From positions 5,221,501 through 5,285,500 of the forward strand of contig NZ_AP017928.1 of assembly GCF_003584645.1 (NCBI RefSeq): DNA of 64,000 bases. The letters run 5' to 3'. The notes under the pieces were generated by a model. The model saw only the letters and a program-made list of their open reading frames with translations. It had not been told where the DNA came from and ran no database searches. A program made the translations under genes and the position numbers. This stretch comes from Methylocaldum marinum. Its GTDB lineage: Bacteria; Pseudomonadota; Gammaproteobacteria; Methylococcales; Methylococcaceae. Positions 24,929-33,875 of the stretch are shown in pieces. How positions within the stretch are numbered: position 1 is the first letter of the stretch; every line of letters starts with the position of its first letter.

Positions 24929-26761
24929 TCAATCGGAGCTTTCGGCGATTTTCGTCTCGACGTATCTTCGGTGCGATTCCAGATAGATGGTTCGCACCAA
25001 GTCCCGCGCTGCCGAAAGAGGTCCGAAGCCGCGGGAGAAATCAGGTACGACCGGATCGATGGCCAGGCGGGCGGCGCCGACCAGGTGCAGGATCAGGTCG
25101 AGCGGATCCTCGTCGCCGACGGCAATGCGTATGGTGGTCGGCGAGATGCCGGCTTCGCGCAGGGCGATTTCATCCAGCTCCGAGTGGGTGGTCAAGGCGG
25201 GGCAGGCCACGATCGTATTGCTCTGGCCGAGGCTGATCATATGGCCGAAAGTCGGTGAAAGATTGTCGAAGAAGCGCTGGAACGCCTCCCGCGGCAAATC
25301 GCCCATGTCCAGAGTGAACAGCGGTGCGGGCAATCCCAGTGCCAGGGTTTTCTTCATGATCTCGCGGTTGGGATCGCCGGGCAGCGCGTTGCAATGGACG
25401 CTGATATTCGGATGGGCGGCCAGGAACCGCGCGAGTATCTGCGTATTGATGCATTTCTTGAGCATGCGCACGTCCAGCGTGCGGAGTCCCTGGAGCACGT
25501 CGAAAGCGGCGTCGGCGTTGAGAAACGCACCCTTGACGTAGTATACGTTCCAAAACAGGGTCTCGTTCCACTGGACGCCGCGCATTGATTCTCCCTTGGG
25601 AACGAACATGTCCTCGTTGCGGCCGATGACGACGCCGGCGATGACCGAGCCATTGCCGGAAAGATCTTTGGTATAGCTGTGAATGACGAAATCCGGCCGC
25701 TCGCTGGGATCTTTCCGCTGCAGCGGAGCGTAAAGAAAAGGCGTCCCGACGGTGGCGTCGAGTATGACGCGCAGTCCGAGCCGGTGAGCTTCGCTGCAGA
25801 TGGCCGGAACGTCCAAGACATAGCCATGCGGGTTGCAAGGCGATTCGAGGTAGACGTAGGCGCGCCGGCCGGCCGACATCCGGTCGGCATGTTCGACGGT
25901 AGCCCGCTCCCAAGCCTGCAGGAAATCGGCTACGGTGTAGCCGTCGAACGCTTCGACGGCAATCTCCAGGTTTGCGGATTTCGCGAACCAGTGGTGGATG
26001 AGCTGATGAGTACCGCCGTACAGGTTACGGCTGGTGATCAGGATATCGTCGCGTCCCAGGAGGTGCGACAGCACCCCGTCGATGGCGGCCATTCCGCTGT
26101 TGAAGTTCCAGGCGAAGTATTCGTCGGCGTGAAGGCCGGCTTCGAGATCGACGATGTGATTGGCCAATGCGACCGAGGTCGGATTGAGCAGCCGCGAGTA
26201 GATCTCCAGCAGTTGCTCCTTGCCGCGGAAAGCGTCTTCTATCCATTCGGCGCATGCGTAGATATAGGTAGCGGTGCGGGTAATCACCGGATTGGCGGAA
26301 AAGATCGCGGTGACGTTGTCGAAAACGCTGTACGGTCCTTTGCTGGCGATCGTCGCGGTGCTGTAATTCAGGCTTTGGTAGCAGCGCCGGTTCGGGTGCT
26401 GCACGTTATCGAGCAACTTCGCCAGTTGAAACGACAGGAACTTTTTCGCGTTGAAATAGGCGATTCGGTCGGAACGGTCCAGGCCTTGGATGGTCTCCGC
26501 GGTTTCGACCCAAAGCCTATCAATATCGGCGTAGCTTTCGTACAGTCGGCGGGATACGCGTGCCAGAGCCTGGCCGAAAGCGGTCGCGGGATCGATCCCG
26601 AAATGGGCGAGCTGTTCGCCCACCAATTCGTCGAGCGAGCGGGCGGTCGTCGACTTTCGCCGCGGCGATAGGATGCGCAGGCGGTCGATGGTCTCCGACG
26701 CATCGTTCGATTGCGCCGGCGTGCGGGGCTTCGGAGGCGAAGCGAATCCGATCTTGTCCAT
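24929..26761 (-). CDS. long PLP-dependent Cys/Met-metabolism-type enzyme
   Basis: The 610-residue product starts at 26761 after AAAGGAAA. Its C-terminal ~430 residues follow the trans-sulfuration (Cys/Met metabolism) fold: FNSGMAAIDGVLSHLL, YLESPCNPHGYVLDVPAI, RVILDATVGTPF, and HSYTKDLSGNGSVIAG with Lys365 as the predicted Schiff-base lysine. An extra ~170-residue N-terminal region (DELVGEQLAHFGIDPATAFG...) makes it far longer than cystathionine synthases or lyases (about 400). Similar long proteins exist in other bacteria without an established substrate. No sulfur-metabolism gene is adjacent. Confidence 0.78.
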   Translation of the reverse strand: MDKIGFASPPKPRTPAQSNDASETIDRLRILSPRRKSTTARSLDELVGEQLAHFGIDPATAFGQALARVSRRLYESYADIDRLWVETAETIQGLDRSDRIAYFNAKKFLSFQLAKLLDNVQHPNRRCYQSLNYSTATIASKGPYSVFDNVTAIFSANPVITRTATYIYACAEWIEDAFRGKEQLLEIYSRLLNPTSVALANHIVDLEAGLHADEYFAWNFNSGMAAIDGVLSHLLGRDDILITSRNLYGGTHQLIHHWFAKSANLEIAVEAFDGYTVADFLQAWERATVEHADRMSAGRRAYVYLESPCNPHGYVLDVPAICSEAHRLGLRVILDATVGTPFLYAPLQRKDPSERPDFVIHSYTKDLSGNGSVIAGVVIGRNEDMFVPKGESMRGVQWNETLFWNVYYVKGAFLNADAAFDVLQGLRTLDVRMLKKCINTQILARFLAAHPNISVHCNALPGDPNREIMKKTLALGLPAPLFTLDMGDLPREAFQRFFDNLSPTFGHMISLGQSNTIVACPALTTHSELDEIALREAGISPTTIRIAVGDEDPLDLILHLVGAARLAIDPVVPDFSRGFGPLSAARDLVRTIYLESHRRYVETKIAESSD

Positions 26762-27000
26762 AGCGGATTTTCCTTTAAATCGAGCTTGCAGCGAGGCGCC
26801 GGGCGACCGGTCGCCTTTGCCCTCATTAGACCAGATCGGCGGCTGATCCGCTCGCCCAAAACCGTTTGGGAAGCGCATGATTGGGGGAGTACACGGGCTG
26901 TTTCGGTAAGAGCGGTTCGGTCCCGAGGTTCGCTCGATGGGTCCGGAATGCCGGTAAAGTATCTGCAAGTCTGATTCATTATCGAAATCGAGTGAAAACC

Positions 27001-27369
27001 ATGACATCAAGAAAACAGCCGGCAAACGGTGGTCTCGTTTATTGCACCGAATTTGGACGAATGTGTCCGGCCTGTCGTAAACCCGTTGCCGAATGCATTT
27101 GCAGGCAAGTCCAATCGGCTTCGAAATCCGACGGGAAGGTGCGTGTGCGCCTGGAAACCAAGGGGCGCAAGGGTAAGGGCGTGACGGTGATTTCCGGTTT
27201 GCCATTGGATGGCGCGGATCTTGAAAGACTTTGCAGGCAGATCAAGCAGCGTTGCGGTTCCGGCGGTACCGTGAAGGACGGGACGATCGAGATTCAGGGC
27301 GATCATCGAGAACGGATCATGGAAGACCTGTCCGGGCAGGGTTGGACCGTCAAGCGGGCAGGGGGCTGA
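27001..27369 (+). CDS. yciH: SUI1/YciH-type translation initiation factor
   Basis: The 122-residue protein has an N-terminal CPACRKPVAECIC cysteine pattern and the SUI1 core VRVRLETKGRKGKGVTVISG, then LCRQIKQRCGSGGTVKDGTIEIQGDHRERI, which is the eIF1-like fold. YciH in E. coli influences initiation fidelity and is stress related. The start at 27001 gives the usual length; it is divergent from the PLP enzyme gene. Confidence 0.92.
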   Translation: MTSRKQPANGGLVYCTEFGRMCPACRKPVAECICRQVQSASKSDGKVRVRLETKGRKGKGVTVISGLPLDGADLERLCRQIKQRCGSGGTVKDGTIEIQGDHRERIMEDLSGQGWTVKRAGG

Positions 27370-27743
27370 GCCGAAGAGGGCCGCGAGCGGCGAATGGTCG
27401 ACATGACGCAGGCGATTTTTCATTAGCATGTGGTGATATTCTTCTGCTATGCTTTGGTCTAACCCGTATTTCTCGCGTTCGTCATGGCGAAGGTATCGCA
27501 CGGAATGAGCAGCAGCGAAGCAGGACGGAAAATGCGGGCTTGTATTGTCGGGACGCAGCCCCGTGATTCTTGATGCGTTTCCCCGCCATCACTTCATTCC
27601 TGCTTGCGGAATGCGACTGCATTAACCGGAATCGATAGAGTCGAAGGTATAACGCCTGTCATTTTTCCATGCCGGCAAGATATCTTTTCGTGTGCGGCAA
27701 TACCGAGGATCAGCGCCCCGTGTCTTAACTTTGGAGCCGTAGT
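27370..27743. other. 374-base intergenic stretch
   Basis: No gene, RNA or repeat recognised between yciH and the DUF5658-like gene. Presumed 3' region of yciH and promoter of the small membrane protein gene. Confidence 0.5.
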
Positions 27744-28046
27744 ATGTATGCCATATTGATCATCTTGTTCGGGCTATTGCAAGTCGCAGACGGAATCGTG
27801 ACTTACCTCGGGCTTAGCTTCACCAGCGTGGAAGAAGTGAATCCGATTCTCAATCTTTGCGCGGAGCTGATCGGGCTCGGCTACTCCATCTTTCTGATCA
27901 AGGCGGTCGGCCTTACATTCATCGCATTCTTGTTCCTCGACCGGCATAAAATGAAAAGCCGCTGGATCAAGGCGACCTTGACCTCTGCCGTCGCTTTTTA
28001 CAGCTGGGTCGTGACCAATAACGTGATATTGGTTTTCGACGTTTAG
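27744..28046 (+). CDS. small membrane protein, DUF5658-like
   Basis: The 100-residue protein has three predicted membrane segments (residues 1-24, 38-62, 74-97) and the EVNPILNL motif after the first helix, which is typical of DUF5658-like small membrane proteins. TTGGAG lies upstream of the ATG. Function unknown. Confidence 0.7.
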   Translation: MYAILIILFGLLQVADGIVTYLGLSFTSVEEVNPILNLCAELIGLGYSIFLIKAVGLTFIAFLFLDRHKMKSRWIKATLTSAVAFYSWVVTNNVILVFDV

Positions 28047-28127
28047 GGCCGGAGCGGCTCCGGCGTGCGCCTTATGTTCTTTCGCACGGCGCCGCCCCGG
28101 CCGATCCCGTTTCGCGGCGGCCGGCGA

Positions 28128-31100
28128 TCAAGCGGTTTGAGCGTTTCGCGCCGGGGCCGTTTTCATCTCCCCCTTGCATCGGCCGAGCGGCAGACGCACG
28201 ATGAATTCGCTGCCCCGGCCGGGGCCCGCGCTGCTTACCTCAACGCGCCCCCCGTGCAATGCCGCGATTTTCTGGACGATGGTCAATCCAAGGCCGAGCC
28301 CGCCCTGGGCACGATCCAGCGTTCGTTCGGACTGAGTGAATACGTCGAACAGGTGCGGCAGCAGGGTGCCTGGAATACCTTCGCCGTTATCACGCACCGA
28401 AATGGCGACCTCGTTATCCGCGTGATCTACATTGAGCCAGATTCGGCCCCCGTCCGGCGTATACTTGTTGGCATTGTCCAGCAAATTCGAAATCATCTGC
28501 GTCAAGCGTACCGGATCGGCCTCGAAACGCAGCGGATATTTCGGCAGACTCACGGTAAACAGATGACGGCGCGCTTCGAACTGCGGTTGAGCGGCCTCTA
28601 TGGTCTGGCTTAGAAGTGCGGTGAGATCGACCGGCGTTCTCTGGAGTTTGAATTTGCCCTGGACGATCCGGGAGACGTCGAGGAGATCGTCCACTAGCCG
28701 GGTCAGGTGGTCCACTTGCCGGTTGATGACTTCCTGCGCCCACTGCATCCTCGGATTCGGCGTGTCGAACTTGCGAATCAAATGAACCGCGTTGCGGATC
28801 GGGGCCAGCGGGTTTCTGAGCTCATGTCCCAGCATGGCGATAAATTCGTTCTTGCGGAGATCGGCCTCTTTGAGAGCTGCTTCCGCTTGCGCTCGTTCGA
28901 TGATGTCCGCGGTTTGGCGGACCAAAAGGTCGAGTAGCCGCAACGCGCGTTCGTTCGGACGATGCGGCGTTCCGTAATGGGTGGATATCACGCCCAGAGG
29001 GCGGCCGCTGCGGCTGAGCAGCGGCGTGGATTGAACCGCGCGTGCACCCGCTTTCAGCATGGCCTGGAGTTCCGGCGGGTCTTTGAAAATGAGGCTCGAG
29101 GTGACGTCCTCGACGATCACTCTCTTTCCCCACGCCATCGCAGCATCCCAAGGCCCCGGACCGACCAGGGCGTTATGCCAGAAATCGACGAAATCAGGCT
29201 CGAAACCCCGCTGCGCAACAATTCGGAGTTGGCCGGAGGAAGCGTCGACCAGTTGAACATGGCCGCGTTCTGCTCCGGCTATGGCTATGGCCGTTTGCAC
29301 GATTTGATCGAGTACGGCAGGCAGCCCGTCCTCGCGAACGAATAACGCACCGATCGCTTGCAGCCGGGTCATGGCGTCCAGGTCGGCCGCCAGGCGGTCG
29401 TTCGCTGCCGCCAGAGCCTGCTGGGCCTGTTTGCGCTCGGTAATGTCGCGACCCACGGTCGCAAATCCTGCCGGTTCGCCGTTTGCATCGCGGATATGGA
29501 ACACGTTGCACATCATCCAGATCGCCGCGCCGGTTTTGAAATGCCGGAATCGGATTTCAAGTTCGGTCCGGCCTTCGCGCTGTACCCGGGTGAAGAATTC
29601 CTCAAAGAGGAATTTCTGGTCTTCGGGAAAGGTAAAACTTTTCAGCGGCATCCGACGCGCCTGCGCGAGGCTATCCAAGCCGACCAGGCGCAGGCCGGCG
29701 TCGTTGATGTAGAACGGGTGGAACTCGAGATCGCACATACCGATGAATTCGGTACTTTGATCGGCAAAGGAGACGAACTTCTGGCGTTCGATCTCGATCT
29801 GCTTGCGCTCGGTGATGTCCAGAAAGGTTACGGTGGCGCCGCGTATGCGGCCGGCATTGTCATAAAGCGGCGCGGCCGCGCTCAGGACGAATCGGCGAGT
29901 ACCATCGGCACGGACTATTTCCAGTTCCACATCCTCCACGATTTCACCCGTTTTCAGGACTCGGCGCATAGGGAGATCGTGATGAGGAATCTCCCTGCCG
30001 TTGCTGAAAAAGCGGTAAGGCGTCGTACCGTTAACCTCGGGCTTGGCGGCCAAATTTTCGCCGTCCGGCACACCCAGCAGTTGGTGGGCCTGGGTGTTGC
30101 CCGTGATCAGCCGGCACTGGGGATCGTGGGCGACGCAAATAGCGACCCGCGCCGTCTGCATGATCGTCCGCATCTGCACGTTGGCCGCGAGTGCTCTTGC
30201 TTCGCTGGCCCGCAGCGCTTCCTCGGTCCGTACCAAATCGTCCACATCCGTGAGCGAACCGGTCCAGCGGATGATTTCCCCGTCGGTATTACGATCCGGG
30301 AGTGCGCGGGCGATAAACCACCGGAAAGATCCGTCAGCCGACCTCAGACGGTGCTGGCTTTCGAACGATGCGCCGGTACATGTCGCTTTGCTCCACCGGG
30401 ACATAACCTTCGGGACATCGTCGGAATGCAGCGCCGACAGCCAACCTTTCCCCGCGCTCTGCTCGGGGGAGAGCCCGGTATAGGCGCACCATCGCTCGCT
30501 TACAAAGGTATTATTGCCGTCCGGGTCGCTCTCCATAGTCAGGCTGGGGACGGCCTGCAGAATCGTGCGGAAACGCGCTTCGCTCGCCTTTAGCGAACGC
30601 TGGTCGAAAATTCGCTGCATGGCTATCGCCACCTGATCCGCAACGGATTTCATCAGATCCACTTCTTCGGCCGTGAATGCGGTGCGGGTCTTAGTGCCGA
30701 ACAACAGCGTTCCGATGACGCGCCCTTGCACGAGCAAAGGATGGCAAACGCAGGCTCGAAGTCCGTAGGATCGGGCTCTGGTTATACAGGGCCTCGGTGC
30801 GGGCGGAACAGTATCGTCGGTGCTTTCCCTGCCGCCGATGCCGAAACCCCGACAGGTTCGGCTGCAATCCAGGCATTCCAGATCCCGAATCTCCTCGGCC
30901 GAAAAGCCGGCCCATGCATTCAGGCGAAACGTTCCCCCGGCGTCGTCCAGCAGAAAGTTGAAGAAGCAGTCGCAGCCGAGATGGCGCATCACCGCGCGGC
31001 AAAGATCTTCGATAATGGAACGAGGTTCGTCGGCGGCCAATAGCCGTGCGGAGGTTTCGGCCAACAGCTTGAACCGCTGCTCGCTTGCGGCCATCGTTTG

Positions 31101-31898
31101 TTCGGCCTGCTTGCGCTCGGTGATGTCGATGTTGCTTCCGGACATATGGACCGGCCGCCCTTCGGTATCGTAACGGATCGAGGCCCGCAGTTCGATCCAG
31201 CGGACGGTAAGATCGCTCTGGCGGACTATGCGAAATTCGCTGCTGAATTCGGGAATCTGGCCGGCGACCACCGCTTCCACTTCGGACTTTACGGTGTCCC
31301 GGTCGTCCGGATGCACCATGTTGAGCCAGGCATTGCACGAGTGTTGGAAGGTCTCGGGCGTCACGCCGTAAATGCGATACCACTGGGACGATACGCGGTG
31401 ACGGCCGTTTTGCGCGAGGTCGGCTTCGAAGCTCGCGACCTGCACGATCTTTTGCGACAGTTCGAGGAGGTGATCGCGTTCGTGCAGGGCGGCTTCCAGC
31501 GGCCGGCGCTCGGCAAGAGCCTGATCGAGCAGGAACTGTTGCTCGAGGACGGCTTTGAACGCGCGTTGTTCGGATTTGCGGAGGCGCGAGATACCGCAGC
31601 TCAATACCGCGCCTATGGTGAAAAGGAGTGCCAGGCGCAAGGATTGCGCGGAGTTCGAAACGGTCATGGCGTCGCTTAAAAACGCCAGGAGAGAAATGCT
31701 CGCCGCCACACTCAACCCGGTGGCCGCGAAGCCTGCCCCCATTCCTCCGTGCCATGCCGCGAACATCACGGCGACCAAAAAGACAGACAGCGGCGGCGGA
31801 TCGAGCAAGGAGCTGAGTGCAAAGATTAATGCGGCGACACAGACGGTTGCCCCTAGCGCAACCGAATATCCGTTCCCCAGCAATTGCTTAACGTCCAC
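28128..31898 (-). CDS. multi-domain sensor histidine kinase (MASE/DUF4118-type, PAS and GAF)
   Basis: The 1256-residue protein begins with a four-helix membrane sensor (residues about 12-115), then PAS (160-285), GAF (285-440), three PAS domains (about 455-850, with repeated ITERKQ linkers), a second GAF (860-1000), HisKA with His about 1028 (MLGHELRNPLAPI) and HATPase (1125-1240). The first GAF holds a cysteine group (ECLDCSRTC). The kinase core closely resembles that of the kinase at 19654-22278, so the two share ancestry. No receiver domain or response-regulator gene is adjacent. Confidence 0.9.
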   Translation of the reverse strand: MDVKQLLGNGYSVALGATVCVAALIFALSSLLDPPPLSVFLVAVMFAAWHGGMGAGFAATGLSVAASISLLAFLSDAMTVSNSAQSLRLALLFTIGAVLSCGISRLRKSEQRAFKAVLEQQFLLDQALAERRPLEAALHERDHLLELSQKIVQVASFEADLAQNGRHRVSSQWYRIYGVTPETFQHSCNAWLNMVHPDDRDTVKSEVEAVVAGQIPEFSSEFRIVRQSDLTVRWIELRASIRYDTEGRPVHMSGSNIDITERKQAEQTMAASEQRFKLLAETSARLLAADEPRSIIEDLCRAVMRHLGCDCFFNFLLDDAGGTFRLNAWAGFSAEEIRDLECLDCSRTCRGFGIGGRESTDDTVPPAPRPCITRARSYGLRACVCHPLLVQGRVIGTLLFGTKTRTAFTAEEVDLMKSVADQVAIAMQRIFDQRSLKASEARFRTILQAVPSLTMESDPDGNNTFVSERWCAYTGLSPEQSAGKGWLSALHSDDVPKVMSRWSKATCTGASFESQHRLRSADGSFRWFIARALPDRNTDGEIIRWTGSLTDVDDLVRTEEALRASEARALAANVQMRTIMQTARVAICVAHDPQCRLITGNTQAHQLLGVPDGENLAAKPEVNGTTPYRFFSNGREIPHHDLPMRRVLKTGEIVEDVELEIVRADGTRRFVLSAAAPLYDNAGRIRGATVTFLDITERKQIEIERQKFVSFADQSTEFIGMCDLEFHPFYINDAGLRLVGLDSLAQARRMPLKSFTFPEDQKFLFEEFFTRVQREGRTELEIRFRHFKTGAAIWMMCNVFHIRDANGEPAGFATVGRDITERKQAQQALAAANDRLAADLDAMTRLQAIGALFVREDGLPAVLDQIVQTAIAIAGAERGHVQLVDASSGQLRIVAQRGFEPDFVDFWHNALVGPGPWDAAMAWGKRVIVEDVTSSLIFKDPPELQAMLKAGARAVQSTPLLSRSGRPLGVISTHYGTPHRPNERALRLLDLLVRQTADIIERAQAEAALKEADLRKNEFIAMLGHELRNPLAPIRNAVHLIRKFDTPNPRMQWAQEVINRQVDHLTRLVDDLLDVSRIVQGKFKLQRTPVDLTALLSQTIEAAQPQFEARRHLFTVSLPKYPLRFEADPVRLTQMISNLLDNANKYTPDGGRIWLNVDHADNEVAISVRDNGEGIPGTLLPHLFDVFTQSERTLDRAQGGLGLGLTIVQKIAALHGGRVEVSSAGPGRGSEFIVRLPLGRCKGEMKTAPARNAQTA

Positions 31899-32876
31899 GC
31901 CTTTCCTTCCCTCATCTTGACATCAGGTTTCGGGTCCACAGGAGGCTAGTGTACAGCGGGTCGCCAAAAGGGGTGAAGGCTTTGCCGCCGGGGCGGGGCG
32001 AACCAGGCGTGCCGGTCTGACGAACAATAGCGGTCGGATTGGAATCGGGACGGGTCTTATTCAGCCCGGTGGAACGAGGGATCTGAATTCTGCCGAAAGC
32101 CCGTCACGATCGAGTGCAACCGAGAGAAACGAGACAACTGGACCGGGTCGACCTCCTCCTCTTGAACGACTCACGGCCGATATTCAGCCAATGTCTTGTC
32201 TTAGCACTTTTTCCGGTCCAGTTATCCGGGAGCATCCTGTTCCTGCGAGATTCCCATTCCTTTCGCTGCGTCCTGTTTCCTGCCGCACCAGCCATGGTCC
32301 GGATCCGAAGCGCTTCATCTTGTGCGGCAAACGTCAGCCGGACTCGAAGCACGCTGTCACATTCGGCTGTCGTGTATTTAAACGTGATGTGCGCGATCGA
32401 GACATCCGCAGGTTTACGTATGGACGCCTGCGCGCCGGCAAAATGGTTGAGGGGTGGATTTCTATCGAGCGTTTCCTATTGGCATAGGCAATTGTGCGTA
32501 TTTCCGGAAGAACGTCGGTGGGGTTCAATGACATATACATTGATGATTGCCGAGAACGCGAAGCGTCTTCGGCCGTCGAGTGTGGATCATGGATGATTCA
32601 ATCAGGATCAGGGCAAGCGAAGGTAACCGGGATGCCGCTTGGAAAAGGACGTTCGGAAAGTAACGATGACTGGGTGCTGATCACGGCGTGCACGGAAACG
32701 CACCATCCGTCGCCGTCCCAGCGTACGTTCGAGCCCAGTCATCAAAGCTTTTCCCTTGAATCTCGAGATCTGCTCGAGCAGTCGTTCCTCATCCCGATCC
32801 CGGCTGATCAATCGTCCATGGGTTCAGGCCGGGAGCAGTGAGGAATTGCGCCGTCCCAGACGCTTCGTCCCACGAC
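31899..32876. other. ~980-base stretch without recognised gene
   Basis: Several frames of 60-160 codons are open on both strands here, but none has a recognisable family motif plus a convincing ribosome-binding site. They overlap one another, so none is called. In many gammaproteobacteria the space after rpoE (here below 32877) holds rseA and rseB; neither is recognisable. Confidence 0.55.
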
Positions 32877-33452
32877 TCAATGCAAGTGTTCGATTTGCCG
32901 GTCGAGGAATTCCCGCGCCCGGAAAATCCGGGAACGGACCGTTCCGACCGGGCACTGCATGACCTGGGCGATCTCGTCGTAGCTTAAGCCGTCGAACTCC
33001 CTCAGCTGGATGGCAGTCCGCAATTCACCCGGAAGTTTGTCGAGAGCCTGCTGAATGATAATCGCCAGTTCCTCGGTCAACACCAAACCTTCCGGAGTCT
33101 CCTGGTCTTTCAGCCGAACCGCGGATTCGAACTGTTCGGCCTCTTCGACATCGAGTTCGTCTTCGGAAGGGCGGCGCAGCCGCATCGCCAGGTGATTCTT
33201 GGCCGTGTTGATGGCAATTCGGTAGAGCCAGGTATAGAAAGCGCTGTCTCCGCGAAATCTCGGCAATGCAAGATAGGCCTTGATGAAGGCTTCTTGCGCG
33301 ACATCCCAGGATTCGTGAGGGTCCTTGATATAGCGGCCTATCAGCTGCAAGAGCTTGGCCTGGTATTTGCGGACCAAACGGTCAAAAGCACTTCGGTCTC
33401 CTTGTTGGACTCTATGTACCAGTTCCTGATCGTCGATATAAACAGTAGCCAT
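32877..33452 (-). CDS. rpoE: ECF RNA polymerase sigma factor RpoE
   Basis: The 191-residue protein matches RpoE closely: region 2 (DRSAFDRLVRKYQAKLLQLIGRYI, DVAQEAFIKAYLALPRFRGDSAFYTWLYRIAINTAKNHL) and region 4 (LPGELRTAIQLREFDGLSYDEIAQVMQCPVGTVRSRIFRAREFL). It directs the envelope-stress regulon in relatives. Unusually, no anti-sigma gene follows. The upstream 420 bases (33453-33875) are AT-rich and should hold its promoter, but no clear autoregulatory -35/-10 pair was identified. Confidence 0.95.
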   Translation of the reverse strand: MATVYIDDQELVHRVQQGDRSAFDRLVRKYQAKLLQLIGRYIKDPHESWDVAQEAFIKAYLALPRFRGDSAFYTWLYRIAINTAKNHLAMRLRRPSEDELDVEEAEQFESAVRLKDQETPEGLVLTEELAIIIQQALDKLPGELRTAIQLREFDGLSYDEIAQVMQCPVGTVRSRIFRAREFLDRQIEHLH

Positions 33453-33875
33453 GACAAGATCCTCCGTGAAAAGAGTTTGCCGGATTCCATAACGGCTTCG
33501 GTGTTCGTGCGCATCAAGTCCGTTCGACCGCAGAAACCGTTCCGCTCAGTACCTTTTACCGCTTTTTACGCTGTTTTCTTTTTACTGTTCCGCCAAGGAA
33601 AATAACGGCACAACAAATAAGCTTAAATCGCTGGAGGGCAAATAGTTACTGTGTATAAGGCAAGTACACTAGCCGTCAGGCGTTCCGACCTTACATTAAG
33701 ATAATTTATGGTCTTATTAAACAGTCTGTTTTTGTTGTAAAAAAGTCGTAAAAATCCGCACGAATATTTACGGATTTATTCATTTTTCAGGTGGATGACA
33801 GATTGGATGGGTGAATTTCCGGGAAATTCCCTGTTTTTTCGGTGAGCAAGATTCGATCTGAAAGCCGCTCGAATC
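33453..33875. other. 423-base intergenic stretch, AT-rich
   Basis: Between rpoE and the lytic transglycosylase gene. The part 33640-33840 is clearly richer in A/T than the surrounding DNA. No gene or repeat recognised. Confidence 0.5.

Noticed and set aside
29358..30593. 411-codon plus-strand open frame
   Set aside because: Antisense to the 1256-residue sensor kinase, with no motif of its own.
32494..32841. 115-codon plus-strand frame and overlapping minus-strand frame 32608-32811
   Set aside because: Neither resembles RseA or any family, they overlap each other, and start signals are poor.
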